From Amycolatopsis nalaikhensis (GTDB lineage: Bacteria > Actinomycetota > Actinomycetes > Mycobacteriales > Pseudonocardiaceae), in NCBI RefSeq assembly GCF_030264295.1, contig NZ_CP127173.1:4347501-4411500 (forward strand): 64,000 bases of DNA, in the 5' to 3' direction. Both the position numbers and the translations under genes were made by a program. The notes beneath the pieces were generated by a model. The model had not been told where the DNA came from, did no database searches, and worked only from the letters and a program-made list of their open reading frames with translations. Positions within the stretch are counted from its first letter, which is position 1, and each line of letters opens with the position of its first letter. Shown piece after piece: positions 26,031 to 34,139 of the stretch.

Positions 26031-27365
26031 ATGGCTGCTGCGAAGTCGAAGTCGGAACCGACTCGGATCCTCGTCCTCGGTGGTGGGTACGTCGGGCTCT
26101 ACACGGCGTACGGCCTCCAGAAGATGCTCCGGGCCAACGAGGCGTCCGTGACCGTCGTTGACCCGCAGCCCCACATGACCTACGCGCCGTTCCTCCCGGA
26201 GGCCGCGGCCGGCGCGATCGAGCCCCGGCACGTGGTCGTGCCGCTGCGGCGGGTGCTGAAGCGCTGCCACGTGCTGACCGCGCGCGTCACCAAGATCGAG
26301 AACGACAAGAAGTCCGTCACGGTCGAGGCGGCCGACGGCCACATCGAGCAGCTGGGCTACGACGTCCTGGTCGTCGCGCTGGGCGCCGTCGCGCGCATCC
26401 TGCCGATCCCGGGCCTGGTCGAGCAGGGCATCGCCTTCAAGACCATCGGCGAGGCGATCTACCTGCGCAACCACATCATGACGAAGCTCGACGAGGCGGC
26501 CAGCACGCTCGACCCCGAGCTGCGCAAGCGCCTCCTGACGTTTACGGTGGTCGGCGGCGGGTTCGCCGGCATCGAGGCGCTGGCCGAGCTCGAGGACATG
26601 ACCCGGTTCGCGGTGGAGAACTACTACCCGAACATCAAGGTGTCGGACATCCGCTGGGTGCTCGTCGAGGCGGCGGGCCGCATCCTGCCCGAGGTCCGCG
26701 AGACGCTGGGCGTGTACACGGTCGAGCAGCTGGAGAAGCGCGGCATCGAGGTGTACCTGTCGACGGCGGCGAAGTCGTTCGAGAACGGCCACGTGGTGCT
26801 CTCGGACGGCACGGAGTTCGACACGGACACGATCATCTGGACGGCGGGGGTGAAGGCCAACCCGGTGCTGGCCAACTCGGACCTCCCGCTGGACAAGCGA
26901 GGCCGCCTCGAAGCGACGGCGGCGATGCAGGTCGTGGGTCACCCGGAGGTGTGGACGGCGGGCGACAACGCGGCGATCCCGGACTTGTCGCGCACGGAAG
27001 AGGACCCGACGGCGACGTGCCCCCCGAACGCGCAGCACGCGGTGCGCCAGGCAACGCTGCTGGCGAAGAACATCATCAAGGTCCTGCGCGGCGGCAAGCC
27101 GAAGGACTACTACCACAAGAACCTCGGCGCGGTGGCCAGCCTCGGCCTGCACAAGGGCGTGGCGGACGCGCTGAACCTGAAGATCAAGGGCTTCCCGGCG
27201 TGGCTCTTCCACCGCGCGTACCACCTCAAGGCGATGCCGACGTGGAACCGCCGGATCCGGATCCTGTTCGACTGGATCCTCGGTGGGCTGTTCCGGCGTG
27301 AGGTCATTTCGCTCGGGCAGATCAACAACCCGAAGGACGAGTTCGCGCGCGTCTCGAAGTCCTGA
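26031..27365 (+). CDS. ndh: Type II NADH dehydrogenase (NDH-2) family oxidoreductase
   Basis: 444 residues. FAD-binding ILVLGGGYVGLYTAYGL at the N-terminus, the NAD-binding TFTVVGGGFAGIEALAEL in the middle, and the WTAGVKANPV and VWTAGDNAAIPD FAD-ribityl blocks are present. The C-terminus (FPAWLFHRAYHL then NRRIRILFDWILGGLF) is the amphipathic membrane-binding helix of NDH-2. It passes electrons from NADH to quinone without proton pumping. A terminator follows. Confidence 0.93.
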   Translation: MAAAKSKSEPTRILVLGGGYVGLYTAYGLQKMLRANEASVTVVDPQPHMTYAPFLPEAAAGAIEPRHVVVPLRRVLKRCHVLTARVTKIENDKKSVTVEAADGHIEQLGYDVLVVALGAVARILPIPGLVEQGIAFKTIGEAIYLRNHIMTKLDEAASTLDPELRKRLLTFTVVGGGFAGIEALAELEDMTRFAVENYYPNIKVSDIRWVLVEAAGRILPEVRETLGVYTVEQLEKRGIEVYLSTAAKSFENGHVVLSDGTEFDTDTIIWTAGVKANPVLANSDLPLDKRGRLEATAAMQVVGHPEVWTAGDNAAIPDLSRTEEDPTATCPPNAQHAVRQATLLAKNIIKVLRGGKPKDYYHKNLGAVASLGLHKGVADALNLKIKGFPAWLFHRAYHLKAMPTWNRRIRILFDWILGGLFRREVISLGQINNPKDEFARVSKS

Positions 27366-27379
27366 CAAGTCTCTTCGGA

Positions 27380-27413
27380 AAGCCCCCGTGCACCTCGGTG
27401 CGCGGGGGCTTTC
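27380..27413 (+). terminator. Terminator after ndh
   Basis: AAAGCCCCC (27380-27388) and GGGGGCTTT (27405-27413) form a stem extended by further G-C pairs around a short loop, 14 bases after the stop codon. Confidence 0.85.
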
Positions 27414-27555
27414 GCCGTTTTCGGGGCTATTGCAGGGAAATGACCGGCTGTGTGCCGGTGAGCGACATGGTCTGGACAACTGGGCCGCAGAGCGGGTAAA
27501 CCCTTTCTTCACAACGCGGAATAAGTCCGCTCCGGCTCCCCACTTTGGAGCTCCC

Positions 27556-28881
27556 ATGCCCGTTTCCCTTGCCCGAGCAACCCTCACGGCGGCGGTGCTC
27601 GGCGCCGCCGTCATCGGCGTACCGTCCACCGCGGCGGCCGCCGGTCCCGCCTTCCCCGCCCACTACGCCGCGCCGTACCTGCAGATCAGTGACGCCGACG
27701 CCGGTGACATGGCCGCCGACATGAGCGCCACCGGCACGAAGTTCTTCACGCTCGCCTTCCTGACGCCGCAGTCGGGCTGCACGCCGGTGTGGGAGGCGAA
27801 CGGCACGGGCGTCGGCTCGTTCAAGTCGCAGATCAGCGCCCTGCAGGCGGCGGGCGGCAACGTGATCCCGTCGTTCGGCGGCGCCGAAGGCGGCGAGCTG
27901 GCCCAGACGTGCACGAACCCGGCCAACCTGACGGCGGCGTACGCGAACGTGGTCAACACGTACGGCACGCCGCGCCTCGACTTCGACATCGAGGGCGGCG
28001 TCCTCGACGACACGACGTCGAACCAGCGCCGCAATTCGGCACTGGCGGCGTTGCAGCAGCAGAACCCGGCGGTCCAGGTGGACTACACGCTGGCGGTCGA
28101 CCCGACGGGGCTGCCGTCGAAGGAGCTGGACCTCTTGCGCGACGCGAAGAGCAAGGGCGTGAAGGTCAGCGTGGTGAACCTGATGGTGATGGACTTCTAC
28201 GACGGCCAGCCGGTCCTGGGCGACGCCCTGTCGGCGGCGCGGGCATCGGCATCCCAGCTGGCAAGCCTGTACGGGATTTCGACATCGGCGGCGTACGCGA
28301 TGATGGGCTTGACGCCGATAGCGGGCCGCAACGACGACGGCGCCCAGTTCAGCCAGTCGGACGCGCAGCAACTGGAGAGCTTCGCCGCGTCGAACGGCGT
28401 GGCGGAGTTGTCGTTCTGGGAGGTCCACGACTACGACCGGGCGACGGGTTACGCGTATTCGCGGATCTTCAACGCGATCTCGGGAAGCACCCCACCACCA
28501 TCGACGAGCGGCACGATAACGGGCTACGGCGGCAAGTGCGTCGACGTGGCGGGAGCATCAACGGCGAACGGAACGACAATCGACCTGTACACGTGCAACG
28601 GGACGAACGCGCAGCAGTGGACGTCGTCATCGGGAACGTTGCGGGCGTTGGGCAAGTGCCTGGACGTGGCCGCGGCGGGAACGGCGAGCGGAACGAAGGT
28701 CCAGCTGTACGACTGCAACGGAACGGGCGCGCAGCAGTGGACGCACACAGCGTCGAACCAGCTGGTCAACCCGGCATCGGGCAAGTGCCTGGACGCAACG
28801 GGCGTGAGTTCAGCGGACGGCACGCCGTTGCAGATCTGGACGTGCACCGGCGGGGCGAACCAGTCGTGGACACTGAACTGA
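27556..28881 (+). CDS. Secreted GH18-like glycosidase with ricin-type lectin domain
   Basis: 441 residues. The signal peptide ends near AAAAG. The catalytic-like domain (about residues 35-305) has the GH18 pattern in LDFDIEGGVLDD (DxDxE with the acid Glu), preceded by NVIPSFGGAEGGE. After a Pro/Thr/Ser linker, three ricin-B repeats follow, each with GKC(V/L)D and a QQW or QSW end. It probably acts on chitin or a related polysaccharide outside the cell. RBS GGAG lies before the ATG. Confidence 0.9.
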   Translation: MPVSLARATLTAAVLGAAVIGVPSTAAAAGPAFPAHYAAPYLQISDADAGDMAADMSATGTKFFTLAFLTPQSGCTPVWEANGTGVGSFKSQISALQAAGGNVIPSFGGAEGGELAQTCTNPANLTAAYANVVNTYGTPRLDFDIEGGVLDDTTSNQRRNSALAALQQQNPAVQVDYTLAVDPTGLPSKELDLLRDAKSKGVKVSVVNLMVMDFYDGQPVLGDALSAARASASQLASLYGISTSAAYAMMGLTPIAGRNDDGAQFSQSDAQQLESFAASNGVAELSFWEVHDYDRATGYAYSRIFNAISGSTPPPSTSGTITGYGGKCVDVAGASTANGTTIDLYTCNGTNAQQWTSSSGTLRALGKCLDVAAAGTASGTKVQLYDCNGTGAQQWTHTASNQLVNPASGKCLDATGVSSADGTPLQIWTCTGGANQSWTLN

Positions 28882-28905
28882 GCCCTATCACCTAGAGTGT
28901 GCGGT

Positions 28906-28982
28906 GCCCCCGTAGCCCAACTGGCAGAGGCAGTCGACTTAAAATCGACAAAGTGCGGGTTCGAACCCCGTCGGGGGCACCA
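28906..28982 (+). tRNA. tRNA with UAA anticodon and short variable arm (nominally tRNA-Leu)
   Basis: A seven-pair acceptor stem (GCCCCCG with CGGGGGC), discriminator A and encoded CCA are present. The anticodon stem GTCGA/TCGAC encloses loop CTTAAAA, giving anticodon TAA. The T arm is GCGGG-TTCGAAC-CCCGT. The variable region is only AAAGT. Bacterial tRNA-Leu normally has a long class II variable arm, so the amino acid identity is uncertain. A decayed integrase lies immediately downstream, so its 3' end may be an attachment site. Confidence 0.85.
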
Positions 28983-29050
28983 TACGCGCTGGTCAATGGC
29001 TCTCAGTGGAGCGCAGTGAAGATCAAGTGCCCCACTTAGCCCCACTTTCG

Positions 29051-29078
29051 CCTGACGGTCACAACCTGACGGTCACAA
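29051..29078. repeat. 14-bp tandem direct repeat between tRNA and integrase remnant
   Basis: CCTGACGGTCACAA occurs twice in tandem (29051-29064 and 29065-29078), and the second copy contains the stop codon of the integrase remnant. Such repeats next to a tRNA and integrase can be integrase or excisionase arm sites, or slippage products. Confidence 0.6.
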
Positions 29079-29700
29079 CAGGTCTTCCATCGCGTCCGCG
29101 ATCGTGGGTGCGACGGCCCCCCGGCCGACGTACCGATCGAGGGTAACCGACGGGCGGGCGTGCCCGAGGAAGTCGGCGATCTGGCGCGGCGAGTAGCCCG
29201 CCTCGTCGAGCACGGTCCCGGCCGTCTTCCGGTAGACGTGCGACTTCACCCACGAGAACCCTTCCGAACGACGGCACTCCCGCAGCGAGTGGCGTGTGTT
29301 CGACGGGGCCCGCAGGCCCCCAACGAGTCCGGGAAGACCGGGCTTGCCGGGAGGCGCCCTTCAGCGAACGCGGCCAGACGACGTCGGCGAAGCAAGTCCA
29401 CTGCCCAGGAGGTCAGCGGGATCGTCCGCTCGGACGCCGGGGTCTTCGGGTCCGTGCGGACGAGTCCGACGCCCTTGAGCCGGACGACGGTCCATTCGAC
29501 CGAGCCAGGCCCAGGCCGTCGCCGTCCTCATCGGGCAGCGTGACGTCTTCCCAGTACAGGGCGAGCGCCTCACCAATCCGGACGCCGGTCGCCAGCATGA
29601 ACCGCGTGAGGTCCGGCAGGTCGTGCCGCACGGCCTTCGGGTCGAGTTCGAGTTGCGCGTGCCACGTTCGGCGCTCTTCCCTCGTCAACGCCCGCGCGAG
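29073..29700 (-). pseudogene. Tyrosine recombinase/integrase, decayed C-terminal part
   Basis: Three reading frames together give a phage-type integrase. The frame near 29,520-29,700 reads TREERRTWHAQ..., FMLATGVRIGEALALYWEDV (catalytic Arg). The middle reads PKTPASERTIPLTSWAVDLL. The end reads KSHVYRKTAGTVLDEAGYS, RQIADFLGHARPSVTL and DRYVGR (HxxR, His and Tyr nucleophile). The N-terminal DNA-binding domain is absent: the homology stops at about 29,700, where the nitroreductase remnant begins. The 3' end faces the tRNA, as in integrative elements that use a tRNA attB. Confidence 0.88.
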
Positions 29701-30681
29701 ATGTCCACTATGGACCGGACCGCGGCCGATGCCGAGGTGCTCGCTCGCGCGATGATGCGCGCACCCTCGGTGCACAACACCCAACCCTGGCTGCTGGAAA
29801 TCACCCCCACCGAGCTGCGAGTGCGCGAGCGCCGAACCGGCACTGCCGCACCACGATCCGTGCGGCCGCGACCGGGCGGCGTCCTGTGGGGCGGCGGTGG
29901 CCAACCTCGAACTGGCGGCCCGCGCGCTGGGTCGCGCGGCCGAGGTCACGTTCCCGGCTGGTGAGGAAGATCCGGTCGCCAGGGTCGCCGTTGGTACTCG
30001 GGCGGCCCCGGGGAGGCGGAACGGAGGCTGTTCGGCGCGGTCGAACACCGGATCAGCCACCGGGCGCCGTTCGAGGATTGGCGGTACCGTCGGGTGGTCC
30101 ACGCGATCACCGCCGCGGTGGCCATTTCGGGCGTCGAGGCGCGGCCGCTGCGTTCTGGCCGGGACATCGTCGTCGCTTCCTGGCTGCTGCGGTACGCCGC
30201 GGAGGACGTCCGGCAGGACGGGGGATACCAGCGGGAGCTGTCGCTGTGGACGATCCGGGACGAGCGCGCCCACCGGCACGGCGTCGGCCTGCCGGCCAGC
30301 CGGGGCCCGGCGGGCTCGGTGCCGTGGGCGGGTTTGGTCCGGCGAGCCACCGAAATCGCAGAGCCGGCCGAGCTGGCGGCGCGGTTGGCGAATGAGACGG
30401 TGCTGGTCTTCATCACGGTGGAAGACGCCCGCCCTGACCCCGTCGGCGCGGGCTATGCGCTGGCGCGCTTGGCTGGCGGCAGTGGACCTCGGGCTGGTGG
30501 CGGCGATGCTGACCCAGCCGCTGCACCGGGAGCCGGTCCGGGCGCCCTGTGCGCGGACCTCGGCCTGGCCGGGTTCCCTCAAGCCTTGCTGCGCCTGGGG
30601 TATTCCGCCGAGACCGACCCGCCTACGCCGCGCCGCGCGATGCAGGAAGTCGCCGTCACGGTTCCGGCAAAGGCCACGTAG
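29701..30681 (+). pseudogene. Acg-type nitroreductase-fold protein, multiply frameshifted
   Basis: The start (ARAMMRAPSVHNTQPWLLEI) and end (PRRAMQEVAVTVPAK) match the Acg/Rv2032 nitroreductase family. The parts lie in different frames: DPCGRDRAASCGAAVANLE; then RRLFGAVEHRISHRAPFEDW; then LAAVDLGLVAAMLTQPLHREP; then ALCADLGLAGFPQALLRLGY. At least four indels are needed (near 29,840, 30,010, 30,460 and 30,540). This is more than a single sequencing error, so I call it decayed. In mycobacteria the family is hypoxia-induced. Confidence 0.82.
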
Positions 30682-30748
30682 GGTCGGCCCCGTCCCGCCG
30701 TGGTACCGAATCCGGCGTCGGGTACCGCTTCAGCGCGGAGGAGTCGCC

Positions 30749-30958
30749 GTGACCAATCCCGAGGAAGCCATCGAACCGGCCGCCGAGTGTGGGGACACCG
30801 GGGAACTGCGGAAGTGTGCGGCCGCGGGGCACTCCGACGCCGTCGACCTGCTCGTCGAGCTCGCTACCGAGCGAGAAGATCACGACGAGCTGCGCCGCCT
30901 CGCCGCCGGGGGCGGCCGGACCTCGGCTGAGGTGCTCGCCGAGCTCGAAGACGAATAG
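30749..30958 (+). CDS. Small acidic helical protein of unknown function
   Basis: 69 residues from GTG preceded by GGAGGAG. The product is rich in Ala and Glu, with helix-forming segments (PEEAIEPAAECGDTGELRKCAAAG, then AVDLLVELATEREDHDELRRLAAGG), which could be one and a half helical repeats. No family is recognised. It lies between the nitroreductase remnant and the first Crp/Fnr regulator. Confidence 0.55.
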   Translation: MTNPEEAIEPAAECGDTGELRKCAAAGHSDAVDLLVELATEREDHDELRRLAAGGGRTSAEVLAELEDE

Positions 30959-31162
30959 CCGGGAATCCGTGAGCTCGCGCCGACGCAGGTGGGCAGCGAG
31001 CCGCGGCGCCGTCCGGGTCGATCTGATCGCGCCAACGAGTTCGTCAAGGAGGCTTCCTTGCTGGTCCAAAAGGATGACCGGCGTAACAACTGCCGGGTGA
31101 GGTCCTATTAAGGAGGCAAATTCGGGAGGCTGAGGAGGGACGACCTGAACACGGAAAAGTTC

Positions 31163-31864
31163 TTGACCGACAAGTTCTTCGGTTTGGCGAGAACCGCGTT
31201 CGATTCCGCCGGAAAGACGCGGAAGTGGGCGGCCGGGCAGATCTTGGTCCGGTACGGCGACCGCACTGATCAGGTTATTCTGGTCAAATCTGGACAGGTC
31301 AAGGTTTCGTCTTCGGCGCCGACGGGGAAGCAGGTCGTTCTGGCAGTGCGCGGCCCGGGTGACCTGCTCGGTGAGCTGTCCGTCATCGACGGCCGCCCAC
31401 GTTCGGCGCAGGTCACCGCCCTGTCTGCGGTCACCGCGATCACCCTGGACGGCGCGAGGTTCCGTTCCCTGCTGATCGCCGACGGCGCGGCCGCGTTCCG
31501 GTTGCTCGAGATCGTCGTCGGGCGCCTTCGCGAGGCCGATCTCCAGCGGCTGGAGTACGGGGCCTACCCGGTCCACCTGCGGGTCGCGCGATTGCTGACG
31601 GAGTACGCGACGACCTATGGGCGGGCCGCGCAGGGGCAGCGCGGCACGGTGATCATGCTGCCGCTGACGCAGAGTGAGCTCGCTGAGGCGGCCGGTGCGT
31701 CCCGCGAGGCAGTCGCCAAGGCGCTGCGCCGGCTCCGGGAACTCGGCGCTATCAGCACCGCCCGCAAGCAGATCGTCGTCCTGCGCCCGGATCTCCTCGC
31801 CCGGATCGCCGACGGTTCGCCGAGTGTGTATTCGGACGCAGACGGGCAGCCGCCGGCGGAGTAG
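31163..31864 (+). CDS. Crp/Fnr family transcriptional regulator (first copy)
   Basis: 233 residues. The cyclic-nucleotide-binding beta roll is at about residues 20-120 (ILVRYGDRTDQVILVKSGQVKVSS, GPGDLLGELSVIDGRPRSA). A dimerisation helix and winged HTH follow (LTQSELAEAAGASREAVAKALRRLRELGAI). The stated start is TTG. An in-frame CTG at 31145 sits five bases after AGGAGGG and may be the true start. Phosphate-binding residues in the beta roll are GE(L)SVIDGRPRSA, close to the canonical RSA pattern, so cNMP binding is plausible. Confidence 0.88.
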   Translation: MTDKFFGLARTAFDSAGKTRKWAAGQILVRYGDRTDQVILVKSGQVKVSSSAPTGKQVVLAVRGPGDLLGELSVIDGRPRSAQVTALSAVTAITLDGARFRSLLIADGAAAFRLLEIVVGRLREADLQRLEYGAYPVHLRVARLLTEYATTYGRAAQGQRGTVIMLPLTQSELAEAAGASREAVAKALRRLRELGAISTARKQIVVLRPDLLARIADGSPSVYSDADGQPPAE

Positions 31865-31931
31865 ACAGTCGCTCCAACACGAACTTCGGAGGAGCCGATG
31901 GACGAGCGGCGACGGCGACCGGCAGTACGGT

Positions 31932-32438
31932 TCACGGCGCCGGGATCAGCAACACGACGCCGAACCAGAACACGAACGTGGCGAGGCAGGCGCCACCCCA
32001 GCCGAGCGCGACCCTGAACGTGCGGTGCTTGCGCCGGGCGATCGCCGTGAGCAGGGCCACCTGCTGCCACGCTTGATCGGCGAGTTCCCGCAGGTCGGGA
32101 CGGCACGACGTGCCGCGCGGGAAGTCGGGGAACGAGAACCAGTTCGCTCTCCCGGCACCCGGCAACCTCGGCCGCAACGTGGCGAGGAGAAAACCCGCGC
32201 ACACCAGCAGAGCCAGCAGCACGGGCACCGCGCCGAGGGTTGCCAGCCCGGAGTGCTGGCCGGTGGTGCGGCTGACCGCGACGAGGCCGGCGAGCACGAA
32301 GCCGGTCGTGCCGAGCATCAGCCCGGCTTTTGTGTCGGCGGCGACGATCGCCCGGTTCAGTTCGCCGATCAAGTGGACGGCGAGGTGCAGATCATCGATC
32401 GGGGACAAGTGGTGCGCCCGGTTTTTTCTCATCCTCAT
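31932..32438 (-). CDS. Pycsar-effector-like (PycTM, DUF5706) membrane protein
   Basis: 168 residues. The N-terminal helix with AADTKAGLMLGTTGFVLAGLVAV, a second membrane helix (ATLGAVPVLLALLVCAGFLLATL), a short extramembrane stretch (NWFSFPDF), a helix LADQAWQQVALLTAIARRKHRTF and a final membrane helix reproduce the PycTM layout. In Pycsar defence, cCMP or cUMP made on phage infection triggers such a protein to disrupt the membrane. It is placed between two Crp-type nucleotide sensors and near a cyclase-like gene. Confidence 0.72.
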   Translation of the reverse strand: MRMRKNRAHHLSPIDDLHLAVHLIGELNRAIVAADTKAGLMLGTTGFVLAGLVAVSRTTGQHSGLATLGAVPVLLALLVCAGFLLATLRPRLPGAGRANWFSFPDFPRGTSCRPDLRELADQAWQQVALLTAIARRKHRTFRVALGWGGACLATFVFWFGVVLLIPAP

Positions 32439-32595
32439 CGCGCCAGAAGATCACGGACCGGGTGGCCGGTCGATGCAGAAAACCACACTCCCGGCGCAAT
32501 GTGCTGGAGAGGTGACGCCGGGACGATCAGCGCCGTTTCCGGCGCGCGGCACTGCCGAAAAGATCGCGTTTCGAGTCGACGTTGGGATTCGTGGA

Positions 32596-33369
32596 ATGAA
32601 CGAGCACGCCGGCCGGGCTCCTCGGCCGCCCAGGGAATGGTGGCCGTCGGCCAGCTTCGGCGGCAGGCTCGATTCGCTGGAATTCGCCGCGCTGGTGGCG
32701 CTCGGTCGGGCGTCTTACGTCGGCGCCGGGACGGTCCTGATGCGTGAAGGCGAGCCGACCCACTCGGTTCTCTTCATGCATCAGGGACATGTCAAGGTCC
32801 GGGCCGGTGACCAGCAAGGACGTGATCATCTCCTCGGCATCTACGGGCCCGGCGACCTCGTCGGCGAACTCACCACCGAGGCCGACCCGAAGGAGACGGC
32901 AACGGTGGTTGCGCTGAACCGAGCTTGCGTGAGCAGGATCCCGCGCGCCCGTATGGTGGCGTTCCTCCGGGAGCGGCCCGACCTGGCGTTGCACTTCGTC
33001 GACATCCTGCGGGCGCGGTTGTACCGGGTGAACCACCGCCGGCTGCATGGCCCGCGCCGGAACGTCTACCCGGCGCTCGTGCGTGCCGTTTACGACGTGG
33101 CGGTGTTCTTCGGCGGCCCGGGGAACGGGAACCCGGTGGCCATCCCGCTGACCCAGAAGGACGTCGCGGAACTCCTCAGTGTCACGGAGGTCTCCGTGCA
33201 GCGCTGCTTCCGCTCGCTGCGCAGGTGCGGCCTGGTCGTGACGGGCTATGGCCGACAGGTCGTTCCGTGTCTGCCCTGCCTGAGCGCCGAGGTCGCGGCG
33301 TCAGCAACACGAAAGAACGAGCAAGCCATCTCGGGATGTGGTGGACATCGCCATGACCACCAAGGGTGA
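32596..33369 (+). CDS. Crp/Fnr family transcriptional regulator (second copy)
   Basis: 257 residues. The beta-roll sensor (VLMREGEPTHSVLFMHQGHVKV, GPGDLVGELTTEADPKETA) lacks the usual RSA tripeptide of cAMP binders. The winged HTH is PLTQKDVAELLSVTEVSVQRCFRSLRRCGLV. The C-terminal tail has Cys and His (CLPCLS, CGGHRHDH). It overlaps the frame leading to the cyclase-like gene, suggesting cotranscription. It is only distantly similar to the first copy. Confidence 0.86.
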   Translation: MNEHAGRAPRPPREWWPSASFGGRLDSLEFAALVALGRASYVGAGTVLMREGEPTHSVLFMHQGHVKVRAGDQQGRDHLLGIYGPGDLVGELTTEADPKETATVVALNRACVSRIPRARMVAFLRERPDLALHFVDILRARLYRVNHRRLHGPRRNVYPALVRAVYDVAVFFGGPGNGNPVAIPLTQKDVAELLSVTEVSVQRCFRSLRRCGLVVTGYGRQVVPCLPCLSAEVAASATRKNEQAISGCGGHRHDHQG

Positions 33370-33419
33370 GTATCCGATCTTCCGAACAGAGCAATCCGAC
33401 AAGCCAAGTGAGGTGTTCA

Positions 33420-34127
33420 GTGCCGCTCGCCCTGTCACGTACCGTTGTCAGAACCGATGCCTGCGACACAAGTAGCGGCCTACGGACTCGGCAGATCCAC
33501 CTCGACCGGGCCCTGAAGCAGGTGCTCGACGAGACCGCGGCGGCGTGCGTCCAGTTCGACCCCGAATCCTGGCACCGCCGGTTCGACGGCGATAGCTCCA
33601 CCTGGGTGATCCCGCCGACCGTGCCCAGGGCGTGGATCGGCGCCGATCTGGTGCGCAACCTGAGCATCGCGCTGAGCCGGTACAACCGCCACGCCGGCGC
33701 GGACAGCCAGCTGCGGCTGCGCGCGGCCATTGACCACGGTGAAGTCGAGCAGGACGGGCAGCATCTCGGCGGACGTCCGGTCACCACTGCGGCGCGCCTG
33801 TGCGACTGCGACGCCCTGCGCGAGGCCATGCGCGCGAATCCCGGCGTGCAACTGGGCCTGATCGTGTCCGAGGGCTTCTACCGCGACGTCGTCGTTGAAG
33901 GCGAGCGGGGCCTCAAGCCCGCGGAGTTCACCGAGGTCGACGTCGAGGTGAAGTTGTTCCGAGGCAAGGCGTGGGTTCACCTCGTGGACGGTGCCGCTCA
34001 GGTTCCGTCCGCCGGTGCGAAACGGCCTCCGGCCGAGCCCGCCGCAAGGCCTGCACAGTCGAATCGGATCAAGAGCAAGGGCAACCGCAACAAGAACGTG
34101 ATCAACAACCTCAACATCCAGTACTGA
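33420..34127 (+). CDS. Class III nucleotide-cyclase-like protein
   Basis: 235 residues from GTG after GAGG. A GTG at 33366 is an alternative. The fold pattern fits class III cyclases: metal-site Asp region RTDACDTSSG (D13/D16), the hairpin RRFDGDSSTW (D56/D58), and LRAAIDHGEVEQDGQHLGGRPVTTAARL. The transition-state Asn expected four residues before Arg126 is Thr122, so activity is doubtful or altered. After about residue 190 a linker leads to an Asn-rich tail (NRNKNVINNLNIQY). First gene of a five-gene operon. Confidence 0.68.
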   Translation: MPLALSRTVVRTDACDTSSGLRTRQIHLDRALKQVLDETAAACVQFDPESWHRRFDGDSSTWVIPPTVPRAWIGADLVRNLSIALSRYNRHAGADSQLRLRAAIDHGEVEQDGQHLGGRPVTTAARLCDCDALREAMRANPGVQLGLIVSEGFYRDVVVEGERGLKPAEFTEVDVEVKLFRGKAWVHLVDGAAQVPSAGAKRPPAEPAARPAQSNRIKSKGNRNKNVINNLNIQY

Positions 34128-34139
34128 CCGGGGAATCAG

